DNA of 64,000 nucleotides from Rhodocollybia butyracea (lineage: Eukaryota > Basidiomycota > Agaricomycetes > Agaricales > Omphalotaceae). Made by a program: the position numbers and the translations under genes. This document shows positions 21,882 to 32,455 of this stretch, in pieces. The stretch is from positions 124,001 to 188,000 of the forward strand of contig JADNRY010000077.1 in NCBI GenBank assembly GCA_015501585.1, given 5' to 3'. Positions within the stretch are counted from its first letter, which is position 1. The number at the start of each line of letters is the position of its first letter. A model generated the notes under the pieces. The model ran no database searches. It saw only the letters and a program-made list of their open reading frames with translations, and had not been told where the DNA came from.

Positions 21882-23606
21882 TGTTGGTATGAGCCGAGAC
21901 GCCGTACATAGTTTACAGTCTGTAGTCACATGATACATCACTTGCTTGTCTTAATACCACGTCGTCGTTTATCGTTCGCGTCCTTTTGTGGATATCCCGG
22001 GTCTAAAGTTCAACAGGTTATGGGCAAGTGTTAGCCACTGCCTTGCTGCTCAATTATTACCTAGGTCTTTTCCTATTGCCTGCTGTCACAATCGGCATCC
22101 TCTTTCTATTGCCTGCTGCCACAATCAGCTACATCTATCCCAATCCTCTCTCATCCATATTCTCATTTCATCATGGTCAAACCATCTGACATAGTTAAAC
22201 TCACGGGCACTAATTACTGGACTTGGAAGAACCAGGCCCAAGCTTTATTGCTTGCAGGAGGGTACTGGAACGCTGTTGACCCATCAGTACCGGTTCCAAC
22301 AGGTGTTGTACAAGCTAGAGCTTGGACAGGTGACAATCTGAAGGCTTATGGGCTACTATACCTCATGTTAAGCCCTGATGTCTGTATCAAGGTGGACAAT
22401 GTAGGTGTTTCAAACAGCGGTCGTCTCCTTTGGGCACAGCTTGACGCCTTCTATACACGGTCTGATCCTGCTACCCGTTCTTCACTCATGGCCCAATTCC
22501 AATCCATCACTCATGACATCATGAAGCCAGCCGATGCCTTCCTCCGGCAGGTGCTCAGTATTGAACGTCAGCTTTATGCTATTGCTGTCTCCCTTCCTGC
22601 GTCCTTTGTCCAGGATAAGGTCTTGGGCGGTCTCTCTGCTACTTATGGTCCCATTATCACGGTTTTACAGAATGAGTCACCTCAGAAATCGGTCGCCGAT
22701 ATGATTACTGCGATTAACGCCTGGGAACTTAGTGACCTCCAGAAAGGAGACTCCTTGATCAAGGTTGTGCGTTCTGGGGGTGATTGGGTGCCCGCTCCGC
22801 CTTCTCCCAATCATGGGGATGAGAGTGACGGAGCGCACTATACTTCTCAATCCCGTCCTCGACAGTCATCACGGTTCAACTCTCCATCCAACTCATTGAC
22901 TCGGCCCTCACAGGAATTTGATTGGACTAACACCAAGCGACAGACTGATGTCTGCTATCGGTGGGGTCACTCTGGTCACTTTGCTCAATACTGCATATCA
23001 GTAATGCCTGATGATGTTTGCCAAGGCATTATCCGTAATCGTTCGAAGCAAGTTGCGCTTTTGGCTGAACCTGCCTCCTTAGATCAGCACAAAGCTCTTG
23101 CGGTTATGGATCTACCATCCACCATCTATCCGGACACCATGTCTTCTGAGGTGCGTGAAGCATGGCTCAGCACTGTTACTGTATCAGAAGCCCATGTTGC
23201 AACCCTCACTCCTGATTCATCTGCGCCTTCATCTCCCACTCATGCGGCAATGGGTTTTACTCAAGGTAGCGCTAAAAAGAAGAAGATAAAGAAGAAAGGG
23301 AAGTCATTGTTGGGATTTCCAGTGTCACACATTCGCTTGAGGACTTGAATTTTGTGGATGCTGTGGATGCCGCTACATTGAGTGAGATTGAAGCAGATGA
23401 ATACGAAGGTTTTTAGTTGATTATTCTTTTTCATTTTTCCTGTTTTCGGTCATCATATGATTCAACTCATTGGACATTTTACCCTCTTCATGAATATAGT
23501 TTCTGGGGGTGTCTCGACTCAGGGGGTGTGTTGGTATGAGCCGAGACGCTGTACATAGTTTACAGTCCGTAGTCACATGATACATCACTTGCTTGTCTTA
23601 ATACCA
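21882..23606 (+). mobile_element. Small LTR-gag-LTR retroelement (TR-GAG-like)
   Basis: Two 78-bp direct repeats (21882-21959 and 23529-23606; two differences) start TGTTGGTATGAG and end TTAATACCA. They flank a 1.57 kb interior with a single gag frame and no pol. A purine-rich tract (CTCAGGGGGTG) precedes the right repeat. GAGTA lies directly before the left repeat and, one base off, after the right one. Joining the flanks restores a normal minisatellite unit (CCTTGGAGTAGCC), so the insertion site is clear. It resembles the gag-only short-LTR elements described from plants; mobilisation would need a helper. Confidence 0.8.
22173..23348 (+). CDS. Copia-type gag protein of the mini-element
   Basis: A 391-codon frame starting MVKPSDIVKLTGTNYWTWK, the Ty1/copia gag opening (LxGxNYxxWK). 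It is followed by the helical capsid-like region (LLWAQLDAFYTRSD, SLMAQFQSI, ILxNLS-like VLGGLSATYGPII) and a zinc-knuckle remnant, CYRWGHSGHFAQYC, in which the second cysteine is tryptophan. A lysine-rich stretch (KKKKIKKKGK) follows. Near that A-rich run (~23270-23300) the frame seems to slip: another frame stays open to about 23416 with acidic coding-like sequence (THSLEDLNFVDAVDAATL), which suggests the ancestral protein was ~20 residues longer. Confidence 0.75.
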   Translation: MVKPSDIVKLTGTNYWTWKNQAQALLLAGGYWNAVDPSVPVPTGVVQARAWTGDNLKAYGLLYLMLSPDVCIKVDNVGVSNSGRLLWAQLDAFYTRSDPATRSSLMAQFQSITHDIMKPADAFLRQVLSIERQLYAIAVSLPASFVQDKVLGGLSATYGPIITVLQNESPQKSVADMITAINAWELSDLQKGDSLIKVVRSGGDWVPAPPSPNHGDESDGAHYTSQSRPRQSSRFNSPSNSLTRPSQEFDWTNTKRQTDVCYRWGHSGHFAQYCISVMPDDVCQGIIRNRSKQVALLAEPASLDQHKALAVMDLPSTIYPDTMSSEVREAWLSTVTVSEAHVATLTPDSSAPSSPTHAAMGFTQGSAKKKKIKKKGKSLLGFPVSHIRLRT

Positions 23607-24354
23607 TGAGTAGCCTATCTGTAGACCATCCATAGCCTATTTGTAGTCTTGGTGCTGCCTCCTTGTAATCTATCTATAGTCTATCTGTAGCTTATCTGTA
23701 CCGTTGATGTAGCCTATATTCTGCAGCCCCAGAGTGACCATCCATAGTCTATTTGTACCCTTGGTGTTACCCCGTAATCTATCTGTAGCCTATCTATACT
23801 CTATTTCTAGCCTTGGCGTAGCCTATCTACCGCATATTTGTAGCCTTGGAGTAGCTTACCTGTATCCCTTCCATAGCCTATCTGTACCCCTGGTGTTGCC
23901 TACTTGTAATCTATCTGCAGCCTATCTGTAGCCTTCATGTAGCCTATCCATACCCTACTTGTAGCCTTAGTGTTGGCTATCTGTAGCCTTGGAGTAGTCT
24001 ATTTGTAACCTAGGCATTGCCTATGTTAGGTTCAGTTTAGCGCCCTGGTAATGCCTCCTTGTAATCTATCCTGTAGCCTATCTATAGTCTATTTGTAGCC
24101 TTGGTGTTGCCTACTTGTATCATGGAACTAGACAATTATATCCAGGAATGGGCATTTACATCCACCATCAGAGTTAGATGCCCCTTCCCTCACATTATGG
24201 TGAATTTTTTTCATAATGCATATTACATGTGTTGCTTTCAACATTAGAGAGCTTCTTTCTGAACAAAATGATCATATATGTCTTGGTCAGGCTTGAAAAA
24301 CATGCCAGTGTACAAATTGAGACATACACAGGATTTGATCTACTAGGCCCAGAT

Positions 24355-24504
24355 TCAGTTATGTAGCAGATGGAAACTGGGGATGAAGGAGATAGAAGTC
24401 ATGTGTGCAACAGGTGCATACATATCAAAATAGTTGACTGCAGGAACCTGAGAAAACCCTTGAGCAACAAGATGAGCCTTTACCACATTTTCCGCTACAT
24501 CTTT
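24355..24504 (-). pseudogene. Fragment of Ty1/copia reverse transcriptase
   Basis: The minus strand encodes KAHLVAQGFSQVPAVNYFDM followed by YAPVAHMTSI. This matches the highly conserved start of the copia reverse transcriptase domain (K-A-R-L-V-A-Q-G-F-S-Q...Y-F-x-x-[FY]-A-P-V-A-x-M-x-S-I). The frame stops at 24355-24357. Downstream to about 24140 the sequence looks like further decayed pol (FKPDQDIYDHFVQK). It is a fossil inside the minisatellite, only on the right of the centre. Confidence 0.75.
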
Positions 24505-25637
24505 TCAGCCTTGAAAATATATTCAAGACTACAAAGAGGGTACAGATAGTCAATGAATAGACTATAGATAGCTAGGGCTTGGGCCTTACTTTCAGGAGGC
24601 CCTGGCCCGCTAAAGCCTGGCCTGGCCTGTGGGCTTGAGGCCCAGCCCAGCCCCGCACATCACTAATTTGTACTCTTAATGTAACCAATCTGTAGCTTAT
24701 TTGTAGCCTTGGAGTAGCCTACCTGTAGCCTATCTATAGCCTATTTGTATCCTGGGCGTTGCCTACTTGTAATCTATCTGTAGCCTACCTATAGCCTATC
24801 TGGATGCTTGATATAACATATCTGTAGCCTATTTGTATCCTCAGAGTAGGTTATCTTTAGGCCATCCATAGCCCATTTGATATACTTGCAATTACCTGCC
24901 GGCATCCTGGAGTTGTGGAAATCTTTAATTTGTACCCCTGGTGTTGCCTACTTGCCATCCATCTGTAGCATATCTATAGCCTATCTGTACCCTTAATGTA
25001 ACCTATCTGTAGCCTATTTGTAGCCTCAGAGTGGCCTATCTGTAGCCCATCCATATCTATAGTCTATTTGTAACCTTGGTGTAACCTATCTGTTGCCTAT
25101 TTGTAGCCTCGGAGTAGCCTATCTGTACCCCTAGTGTTGCCTACTTGTAATCTATCTGTAGCCTGTCTGTACCCTTGATGTGACCAATCTGTAGCCTATC
25201 TGCAGACCATTCATAGCCTATTTGTATCCCTGGTTTTGCCTACTAGACTATCTATAGCCTATCTGTACCCTTGATGTAACCTATCTGTAGCCTATTTGTA
25301 TGCTCAGAGTACTGTATAATTATGACCGGATGCTCCCATAATGTGTAACAGGACCCCCAAGCATGGGGATTTTGCAATGCATAACACATAACAGGAGGCT
25401 CCAAGCATTGAAACATTGCAAATCTTGCTGGCAGGCCTTTGGCCCTCTTATTCATTTACACATATAGCGCTATGGTTAATGCATAATGGCGGCCTCTGAG
25501 CATAATGCTTGAGAAAAACAATGCATAACACCTTGACCCCTGCAAGTGTATGGTCATAATCATAGAGTAGCCTATCTGTAGCCTGTCCATATCTATAGTC
25601 TTGTAACGCCTCCGCCTCTCCATAATCACCACTGACT

Positions 25638-26452
25638 GTATCTCACAGTACATAACTCAGTGGTAACAATGATAAATTAATAGAGACTATAGAGCAAGCC
25701 TTTCTGTTTGTTAAAACCACTAGGCAAAGAATATATACTCAAACAACTAGGCTCAAGGACAGTCAGTAACTAGTTTGTAATCACAGAAGTTATTATTTGG
25801 AGATAGCTCAACAAATAATAATATGGTTACCTTGAGAAATAGCTTAATAAGTAGTAATATGGATCAGAACTAATACTCGGAGATGGCTCAACAAGTAGTA
25901 GTGTGTGTGGTGTCTAGTACTCGGAGATAGCTCAACAAGTAGTAGTGAGTGTGGTGTCTAATACTCAGAGATAGCTCAACAAGTAATAGGAAGTTACAAC
26001 TTGGAGATAGCTCAACAAGTGGTAATTAAAGAGGTATTCACTAGGAGATAGCTCAACAGGTAAATATTAGTAGATACAACTTGGAGATAGCTCAACAAGA
26101 TACAATGAGTTGGTCTGGTGATTCACACAAGTGATAACAGCAAACAAGTGGGGGTTGGATTCAAAAAAATAATACTTCTACCTTACATTGGTAAATCAAG
26201 CCTTCTTATATACTGTTTAATATGTACTATAGTTTTGAGTCATAACTGCGGAAATGCTGTGGATCAGTCAGCCTGACTGCAGAATGCTGTGCAAGTTCTG
26301 GTTCTGTTAGCCCTGTTTTTGCCCTTTCCCTTCCATACCACTGCCCTTGGCCACTTCCTTGCCATATCCCCTGGCTTGCCACAGTTGTGGCAGGTGAAGG
26401 GTTGTCTGTCACTAGGTTGGAACAATGGGTTCATGGATGTATGTGCAGCCAT
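25638..26452 (-). mobile_element. Copia gag scrap plus truncated LTR (right arm)
   Basis: Mirror copy of 19202-20016. The gag zinc-knuckle remnant is on the minus strand at 26452-26264, followed by the LTR piece and its hairpin array (about 26105-25790). It matches the left copy wherever compared. Confidence 0.7.
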
Positions 26453-27391
26453 GAGTGCTCTATAGTCTATTTGTAACCTATCTGTTGCCTATTTGTGGCC
26501 TCAGAGTAGCCTGTCTGTACCCCTGGGCCCTGGTGTTGCCTACTTGTAATCTATCTGTAGCCTATCTATAGCCTATTTGTAGCCTTGGTGTTGCCTGCTT
26601 GTAATCTATCTGTAGCCTGTCTGTACCCTTGATGTGACCAATCTGTTGTCTATTTGTAACCTCACAGTAGCCTATCTGTAGCCTATCTATAGCTAAGGAT
26701 GGACATGAGACCAGGTCCTAACAGGTGACCCGTGGATTCAACACATGGAATGCCTGTCTGACCTGGATCCACAGGATCCAGGTACCCATTCCCATGTAGC
26801 CTATTTGTAGCCCTGATGTTGCCTACTTGTAACCTATCTGTAGCTTTTGTGTTGCCTGCTTGTAATCTATCTGTAGTCTATCTGTAGCCTAGCTGTACCC
26901 TTGATGTAACCTATCTGTAGCCTATCTGTAGCCTATTTGTAGCCTTGGAGTAGCCTATCTGTAGCCCATCCATAGCCTATCTGTGCCCTGGTGTTGCCTA
27001 CTTGTAATCTATCTGTAGCCTATCTGTAGTATATTTTTAGCCTTGGTGCAACCTATTTGTTGCCTATTTGTCACCTTGGAGTAGCATATCTGTAGACCAT
27101 GCATAGCCTATATGTACCTTTGGTGTTGCCTACTTGTAATTCATCTGTAGCCTATCTATAGCATATTTATAGCCTTGGAGTTGCCTACTTGTAACCTATC
27201 TGTAGCCTTTGTGTTGCCTGCTTGTTGCAGCAGTTTGTAATCTATCTGTAGTCTATCTGTAGCCTAGCTGTACCCTTGACATAATCTATCTGTAGCCTAT
27301 TTGTAGCCTCCGAGTAGCATATCTGTAGCCCATCCATAGCCTATCTGTGCCCCGGGTGTTGCCTACTTTTAATCTATCTGTAGCCTATAAA

Positions 27392-27719
27392 GATGGACAC
27401 AAGTCCAGCTCTTTACAGGTGACCCACTTGGTTTAACCTGTGGAAATACCCGCCTGACCTGGATCCGGCTGATCCAGGTACCTGTTCCCACAGGTGCGGG
27501 TCAGGTCACAGGTCAGCCCTTGGGGATTTTCAGACCTATAAAGTATATTTTAAGTACAAATACCTACAAATACCTGCAGGTTGACCTGCATGGCCCGGAT
27601 CCAGCAGATCCAGATACCCGTTTCCCACGGGTCCGGGTCAGGTCACAGGTTGTGTTTTTTTGGGTGCAGGTACCTGTGCAGCAGGTCCGGGTTTACCAGG
27701 ATCTGGACTCGTGTCCATC
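27392..27719 (-). mobile_element. MITE-like element, right-arm copy
   Basis: Exact counterpart of 17933-18260 in the opposite arm, with the same inverted ends (GATGGACACAAGTCCAG at 27392, GTGTCCATC ending 27719). Its truncated relative is at about 26697-26800. Both were in the arm before it was duplicated. Confidence 0.6.
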
Positions 27720-30700
27720 CCTAGTAGCCTATCTGTAGCCTATCTGTAGCCTTGGTGTAACCTATCTGTTGCCTATTTGTAGACCATCCTCCTTGTGTTT
27801 CCTGCTTGTAATCTATTTGTAGTCTTCGAACCCTTTATCAGTAGCCTCTCTGTAGCCCCTCCATACCCTATCTGCACCCCTGGTGCTGCCTACTTGTAAT
27901 CTATCTGCGGTCTATCTATAGTCCATCTGTAGCCTTGTTGTAGCCTATCTGTATCCCATCCACAGCCTATTTGTACCCCTGGTGTTGCCTATATGTAATC
28001 TATTTGTGCCTGGTTGTAATCTATCTGCATTGCCTACTGGTAATCTACTGTACCATTTCAGGCAGTTCGTAAGTCATGGGTCACAAGGGACCCAGGTTGT
28101 CTGAAAGGTCACACCTGTTCACAGATATTTGAGGGACCTTACAAAAAAAAAAATTGAGTTGCCAGTGCTACATGTACAAAAGAATTTTCTAGCACCTGCG
28201 GCACACTACAAAGTTTCATAGTAGTCACACCTACAATTGGCTATCTGTAGACCATCCATAGCCTTGGTGTAACTTATCTGTTGCTTATTTGTTACCTCCA
28301 AGTAGCCTATCTGTAGACCATCCATAGCCTATTTGTACCCCTGGTGTTGCCCACTTGTAATCTATCTGCAGCCTATCTATAGTCTAGTCGTTGCCCTGGT
28401 ATTGCCTGGGGGTAATCAATCTGTAGTCTATCTGTAACATATTTGTAGCCTCAGAGTAGCCTATCTGTACCCTTCATGTAGCCTATTTATACCCTACTCA
28501 TAGCCTTGCCTATCTATAGTCTATTTGTAGCCTTGGTGTCACCTGTCTGTTGCATATTTGAAGCCTTGGAGTAGCCTATCTGAAACCTATCCATAGATTA
28601 TGTGTAGCCCTGGTGTTGCCTACTTGGAATCTATCTGCCAGAGCCTGTCTATAGCCTATTTGTAGCTTTGGTGTTGCCTCCTTGTAATCTATCTGTAGTC
28701 TACCTGCAGCCTATTTGTAGCCTTAGAGTAGCCTATCTGTAGACCTTCCATAGACTATTTGTACCCTTGGTGTTGCCTCCTTGTAATCTATCTGTAGCCT
28801 ATCTATAGTCTATTTGTAGCCTTGGTGTAACCTATTTATTGCTTATTTGTGGCCTTGGAGTAGCTTTCCTGTAGCCCATCCATGGCACACTTCAATGTAC
28901 CCCTGGTCTTGCCTACTTGTAATCTATCTGTAGCCCATCTATAGCCTATTTGTAGCCTTGGTGATGCCTACTTGTAACCTATCTGTAGCCTATCTATAGT
29001 CTATTTATAGCCTTGGTGTCACCTATCTGTTGCATATTTGTTGCCTTTGAGTAGCCTATCTGTCACCCATCCATAGCTTATGTGTAGCCCTGGTGTTGCC
29101 TACTTGTAATCTATCTGTAGCCTATCTGTAGCCTACCTGTGCCCTTGATGTAACCTATCTGTAGCCTCAGAGTAGCCTATCTGTATCCCTTCCATGGCCT
29201 ATGATCTGTACCCCTGATGTTGCCTACTTGCACTCTATTTGTAGCCTATCTGTACCCTTCATGTAGCCTATCCATACCCTACTCATAGCCTTAGTGTTGC
29301 CTATAGGCTGTAGCCTATTTGTAGCCTCAGCATTGCCTATCTGTGCCCTTTGTGTAGCCTATCCATAGACTATCTGTACCCTCTTTGTAGTCTTGACTAT
29401 ATTTTACTTCAACATAATATTCTTGTTTCACTTCAATCTTATAACCATCCTATTTCTATTTATCTTCTCAAACTTTTCACATTCATTTCCCATTTTCTAT
29501 ACATGCTCTTTCTTTTTATTTTGATATGCCTTTAAATATTCTCCATGATATATCCCTCTTGTTTCCATAAGTCTTACTTCTCCAATATTAGACCCCAGGT
29601 GAACAATCTTGACATCATTAGCTATTCAAACTTCTCATAACATCCACATTTGCTCTTTGTATGTTTTCTGTCTGTTCATTCAAATGTCATGAAATAATGA
29701 TCAATATACCTGAAAGTGCAGTTGTCATAATCCATCAAAATCATCTTGATGCCTTTGGAAACTTATAGGCACCAAATAGGTACAATAGTTCATACATTTA
29801 TTCACTGTATGTCAGTAATCATGACATTCATATTATGCTAATGACATACCTCATACTTTCTATATATCTTTACTAAAACCTGCAACATCTGCAATGGATA
29901 AACAGGGACATTCACTTTTCATATACTCATTATAGTTTTATTATTCATAGCATAACTTACATAAACCAGCATTCTGTAGTATCAGCATTGCATTACTGAA
30001 GATTCATAAAATTATGTTAAACATTATTTATCTTTAGTGTAATTCCAGCATATATTCTCCATGTTCTGCAATTAATAATGAAGATGTGTTTGCATGATTA
30101 TGGCTCATTATAGGTAAAAAACTGGAGTATAACTTGAGCAAAATTATAGCATATATATACCATTACTTTTTTGCATGTTGCTTATATATATTACAAGCAA
30201 TGAATGACATATAGGAGCTAGATATCTACATTTGCTAAACATATATATCTCACAACTATGGCACATTATATGTAAAAAATCAAAAATCTACTTCTCATAA
30301 GTTCAGCAAAATTTATAGCAGACATTTTGCATAACTTTTCCATACATCTTACAATTAATAGAAAACATATATGCATTATTTATATATGTTTGCTCAGCAT
30401 ACATATTTCATAATTCTTGCTCCTTATAAAGAAGAAACCAAAAAGCGGCTTCTCATAAGTTCAGCAAAATTATAGCAGATGTTTTGAATAATGTTTCTGT
30501 ATGCCTTTTGTATGTAGCACCAGGAATGAGGTATATATAAGCATTATATATTGACTGAAAGCACTATGTTTCCACCATATGTTCAGGATGACATTTGCCC
30601 CTTATACATATTTAATTGTAAATCTATATGTCTCAGCTTTAACGTGATTTTACAATGTTTTCAATGAAAGCATTAGAAAATATGTGAATCCCACTTGGTG

Positions 30701-30758
30701 AGATTTTCACATTTGTTCAACATATATCATGGCAAATCACGTGAACCTGCATCCAGTG

Positions 30759-30783
30759 TTCTAGGTTTTGAAACAAAGAACAT
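30759..30783 (-). pseudogene. Start codon and first codons of the split Ser/Thr-rich gene
   Basis: The minus strand reads ATG at 30783-30781, then codons for MFFVSKP up to the element boundary. If the element and one TTC are removed, a 34-base stretch spanning the junction aligns without any gap to the intact paralogue's first codons (32455 downwards; MFSIQGPRAILL). This identifies the piece as the severed 5' end of the gene at 13030-13586. The upstream region (30800-31000) also resembles the 5' flank of the intact gene near 32570-32650. Confidence 0.78.
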
Positions 30784-31781
30784 CTTCGGGTTGTAAATAT
30801 GAAGTCTACTATAAGGAGAGGGTACAGAAGGAGATACGTGTCAGAGCCGGAGTCAACCATCTCAACGATGCCATAACACAGTACTGGCTGGAAATGACAA
30901 CGAAAGTCTGGTTAGACCTGATATAACCGCTCTATAGTGCTAGTCAGTGAAATGCAGTCAATAAGGAACGACGTACCGATGCTACTATCAGCTGAACCTA
31001 GGCCGAGAGTCTTCGAAGGCAAACCGAACGCCGTACTAGCAGAACGATGACATGGAAAAACAACTGCTGCGGTCCTGTATAAATATAAGAATATCCCTTC
31101 CTTCCGTTTTCCTCGTGTTCAAACCGGTAGACCACAACTATACTATAAGGTCCGCTGACGAGGTTTTCTCCTGCTTCGAATGGAACTGATTACTTATTGC
31201 GATATCCTGCTTCTCAGCCATCTGTGCCCTCGCCAATTCCTGTGATTTAATGCCTTGAAAGATTTTCTCTTCATCATTGGTAGTGGCCACGACCAGAACA
31301 GTCCGAGCTTCGAGATTGAGGGTCACGAACAATCTCCTGTAGAACTTCAAATTTCAAGTGTGACCGTAGAGGTTTGAGCTTAAAAACACTGAGGCGCCCA
31401 TCGAAGCGCCCGTCTTGTTCGTTCAAATGAATCGTGAGTACTTACTATAGTAGTATGGGGGCGTCGAAGTTGCATTGGTCCCCGTTGTGCAAACTGAATA
31501 GACACAGGTCAGAAGGAAGTACTTGAATGGATAGTTCCAATGGATAGTTTGAAAGTCAAATATGAACATCGAATCAACTAAGGTAGAATACTAATTCATC
31601 TTTTTCAAAATCTCGCATGTTTTTTCGCAATCTGTAGCAAAATCCCATTCCCCATCTCCTTGCACCAAATCATGGCAAGATCCTCCCCGCCATTATCCCA
31701 GAAAGAATCATCGTACAACAAAATCCACATATGACCACCCAAAACTTGCACACAAAGCGGACCAGTCTCCCCTTCATTCAA
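30784..31781. other. Intergenic region without a supportable gene
   Basis: 30784-31080 is the former promoter region of the split Ser/Thr-rich gene and resembles 32570-32680 upstream of the intact copy. A 70-codon frame on the minus strand (31350-31138, MKFYRRLFVTLNLEARTV) has plausible composition but no recognised domain and no second exon I can define. 31380-31780 holds nothing I can name; its last part is the 3' flank of the next gene. Confidence 0.4.
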
Positions 31782-32455
31782 TCATACAACAAGAAAAATT
31801 ATGGTCCCCGCAATGCTGAGTCCAACACTCAACGCCGCACCCAAGCCTTGGATAGACCGAGTCCCACTACTAGTAGTCGTTGAACTGGTTGACGCAGGCG
31901 CTGCAGTAGATATACCGTTTCCTCCTGAATTCGTTGATGTTACAGTTACGATCGGTGATGTAGAGGTTGCAGAGGTGGACACGGGAGCAGAACTTTCCGA
32001 GCTGGTGCTGACGCTGGTCGCCGGTGGGATGATCGTACTTGAGCTCGTTGAACTACTGCTAGGAGCCGGTGTAGACGAAGTTGTGGTAGAGGGCTGAGGA
32101 GAGGTGCCGGTAGCAGAGACTGTCGCACTTGTAGTGAATGTCTGCGAGAGAGGGGGAGAGGGCGTGACAACAGGTAATGTCACTGTGAGAGTCGTGAGAG
32201 AGCCGGATGATTCCACAGCGGTAATAGTAGTGACGCTGACTTCAAGGGATGTAGTAGACGTCGCTTGATGAGCGATACAAGTTGTAGATATTCAATGAAA
32301 AAGGCGAAGAAACTAGAAATAACATACATACCGGTCGAGGTTCCACCAGGGAAAGTGGAAGTCGGACCGACTCGCAGCGCTACCGCTTGGATGAAGACAG
32401 AAGACAGGAATACTGCGAAAAGCAGAATAGCTCTGGGTCCTTGTATGGAAAACAT
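31782..32455 (-). CDS. Ser/Thr-rich secreted, probably membrane- or GPI-anchored protein
   Basis: Exon 1 (32455-32332) encodes an N-terminal signal peptide (RAILLFAVFLSSVFIQAVA). After a 68-nt intron with a GTATGT donor, exon 2 (32263-31782) encodes a low-complexity region of Ser, Thr, Pro and Val (runs such as SSSSTSSST) and ends with a hydrophobic tail (GLGAALSVGLSIAGTIIFLVV) with nothing after it. That tail fits a GPI-attachment signal or a single membrane anchor. The total is 201 residues. Many such O-mannosylated wall or surface proteins exist in fungi; no enzymatic domain is seen. Two damaged paralogues are in the window (9405-9545, and 13030-13586 with 30759-30783). Confidence 0.75.

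Larger units (their letters stand above)
23607..29410 (-). repeat. Degenerate minisatellite, centre and right arm
   Basis: Same repeat as the left arm in opposite orientation (TAGCCTATCTG, CCTTGGAGTAGCC). It begins right after the central retroelement (23607-24120), is interrupted by a copia pol relic (24121-24525), and continues through the right arm to about 29400. A short tail in this orientation also lies before the central element (21830-21881), so the switch in orientation is at about 21031-21830. Confidence 0.8.
24623..30758 (-). repeat. Right arm of the inverted repeat
   Basis: Mirror image of the left arm without the solo LTR: at about 30530-30538 it has the uninterrupted sequence GAGGTATATATAAGC, the empty site. 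It contains the same minisatellite (reading as TAGCCTATCTG on the plus strand), MITE-like insertions at 25310-25570 and 27390-27720, and the truncated LTR with gag scrap at 25638-26452. No supportable gene; short open stretches here are exact copies of ones in the left arm. Confidence 0.9.
13584..30761. mobile_element. Giant foldback element, CACTA-like termini, TTC target duplication
   Basis: The outermost bases are CACTGGATGCAGGTTCACG at 13587 and the exact reverse complement ending at 30758. Both sides are flanked by TTC (13584-13586 and 30759-30761). CACTA-superfamily (EnSpm) transposons have CACT(A/G) ends and 3-bp target duplications, so the ends fit that class. The inverted repeat covers whole arms of 6-7 kb, not a short terminal repeat. 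No transposase reading frame is visible, so the element would be non-autonomous. The empty target is reconstructed from the intact paralogue at 32455. An alternative is an inverted duplication formed by replication, but that would not predict the TTC repeat or the clean junction. Confidence 0.75.

Noticed and set aside
31138..31350. 70-codon minus-strand frame as a gene
   Set aside because: Composition is plausible but there is no domain, exon partner or repeat copy to support it.
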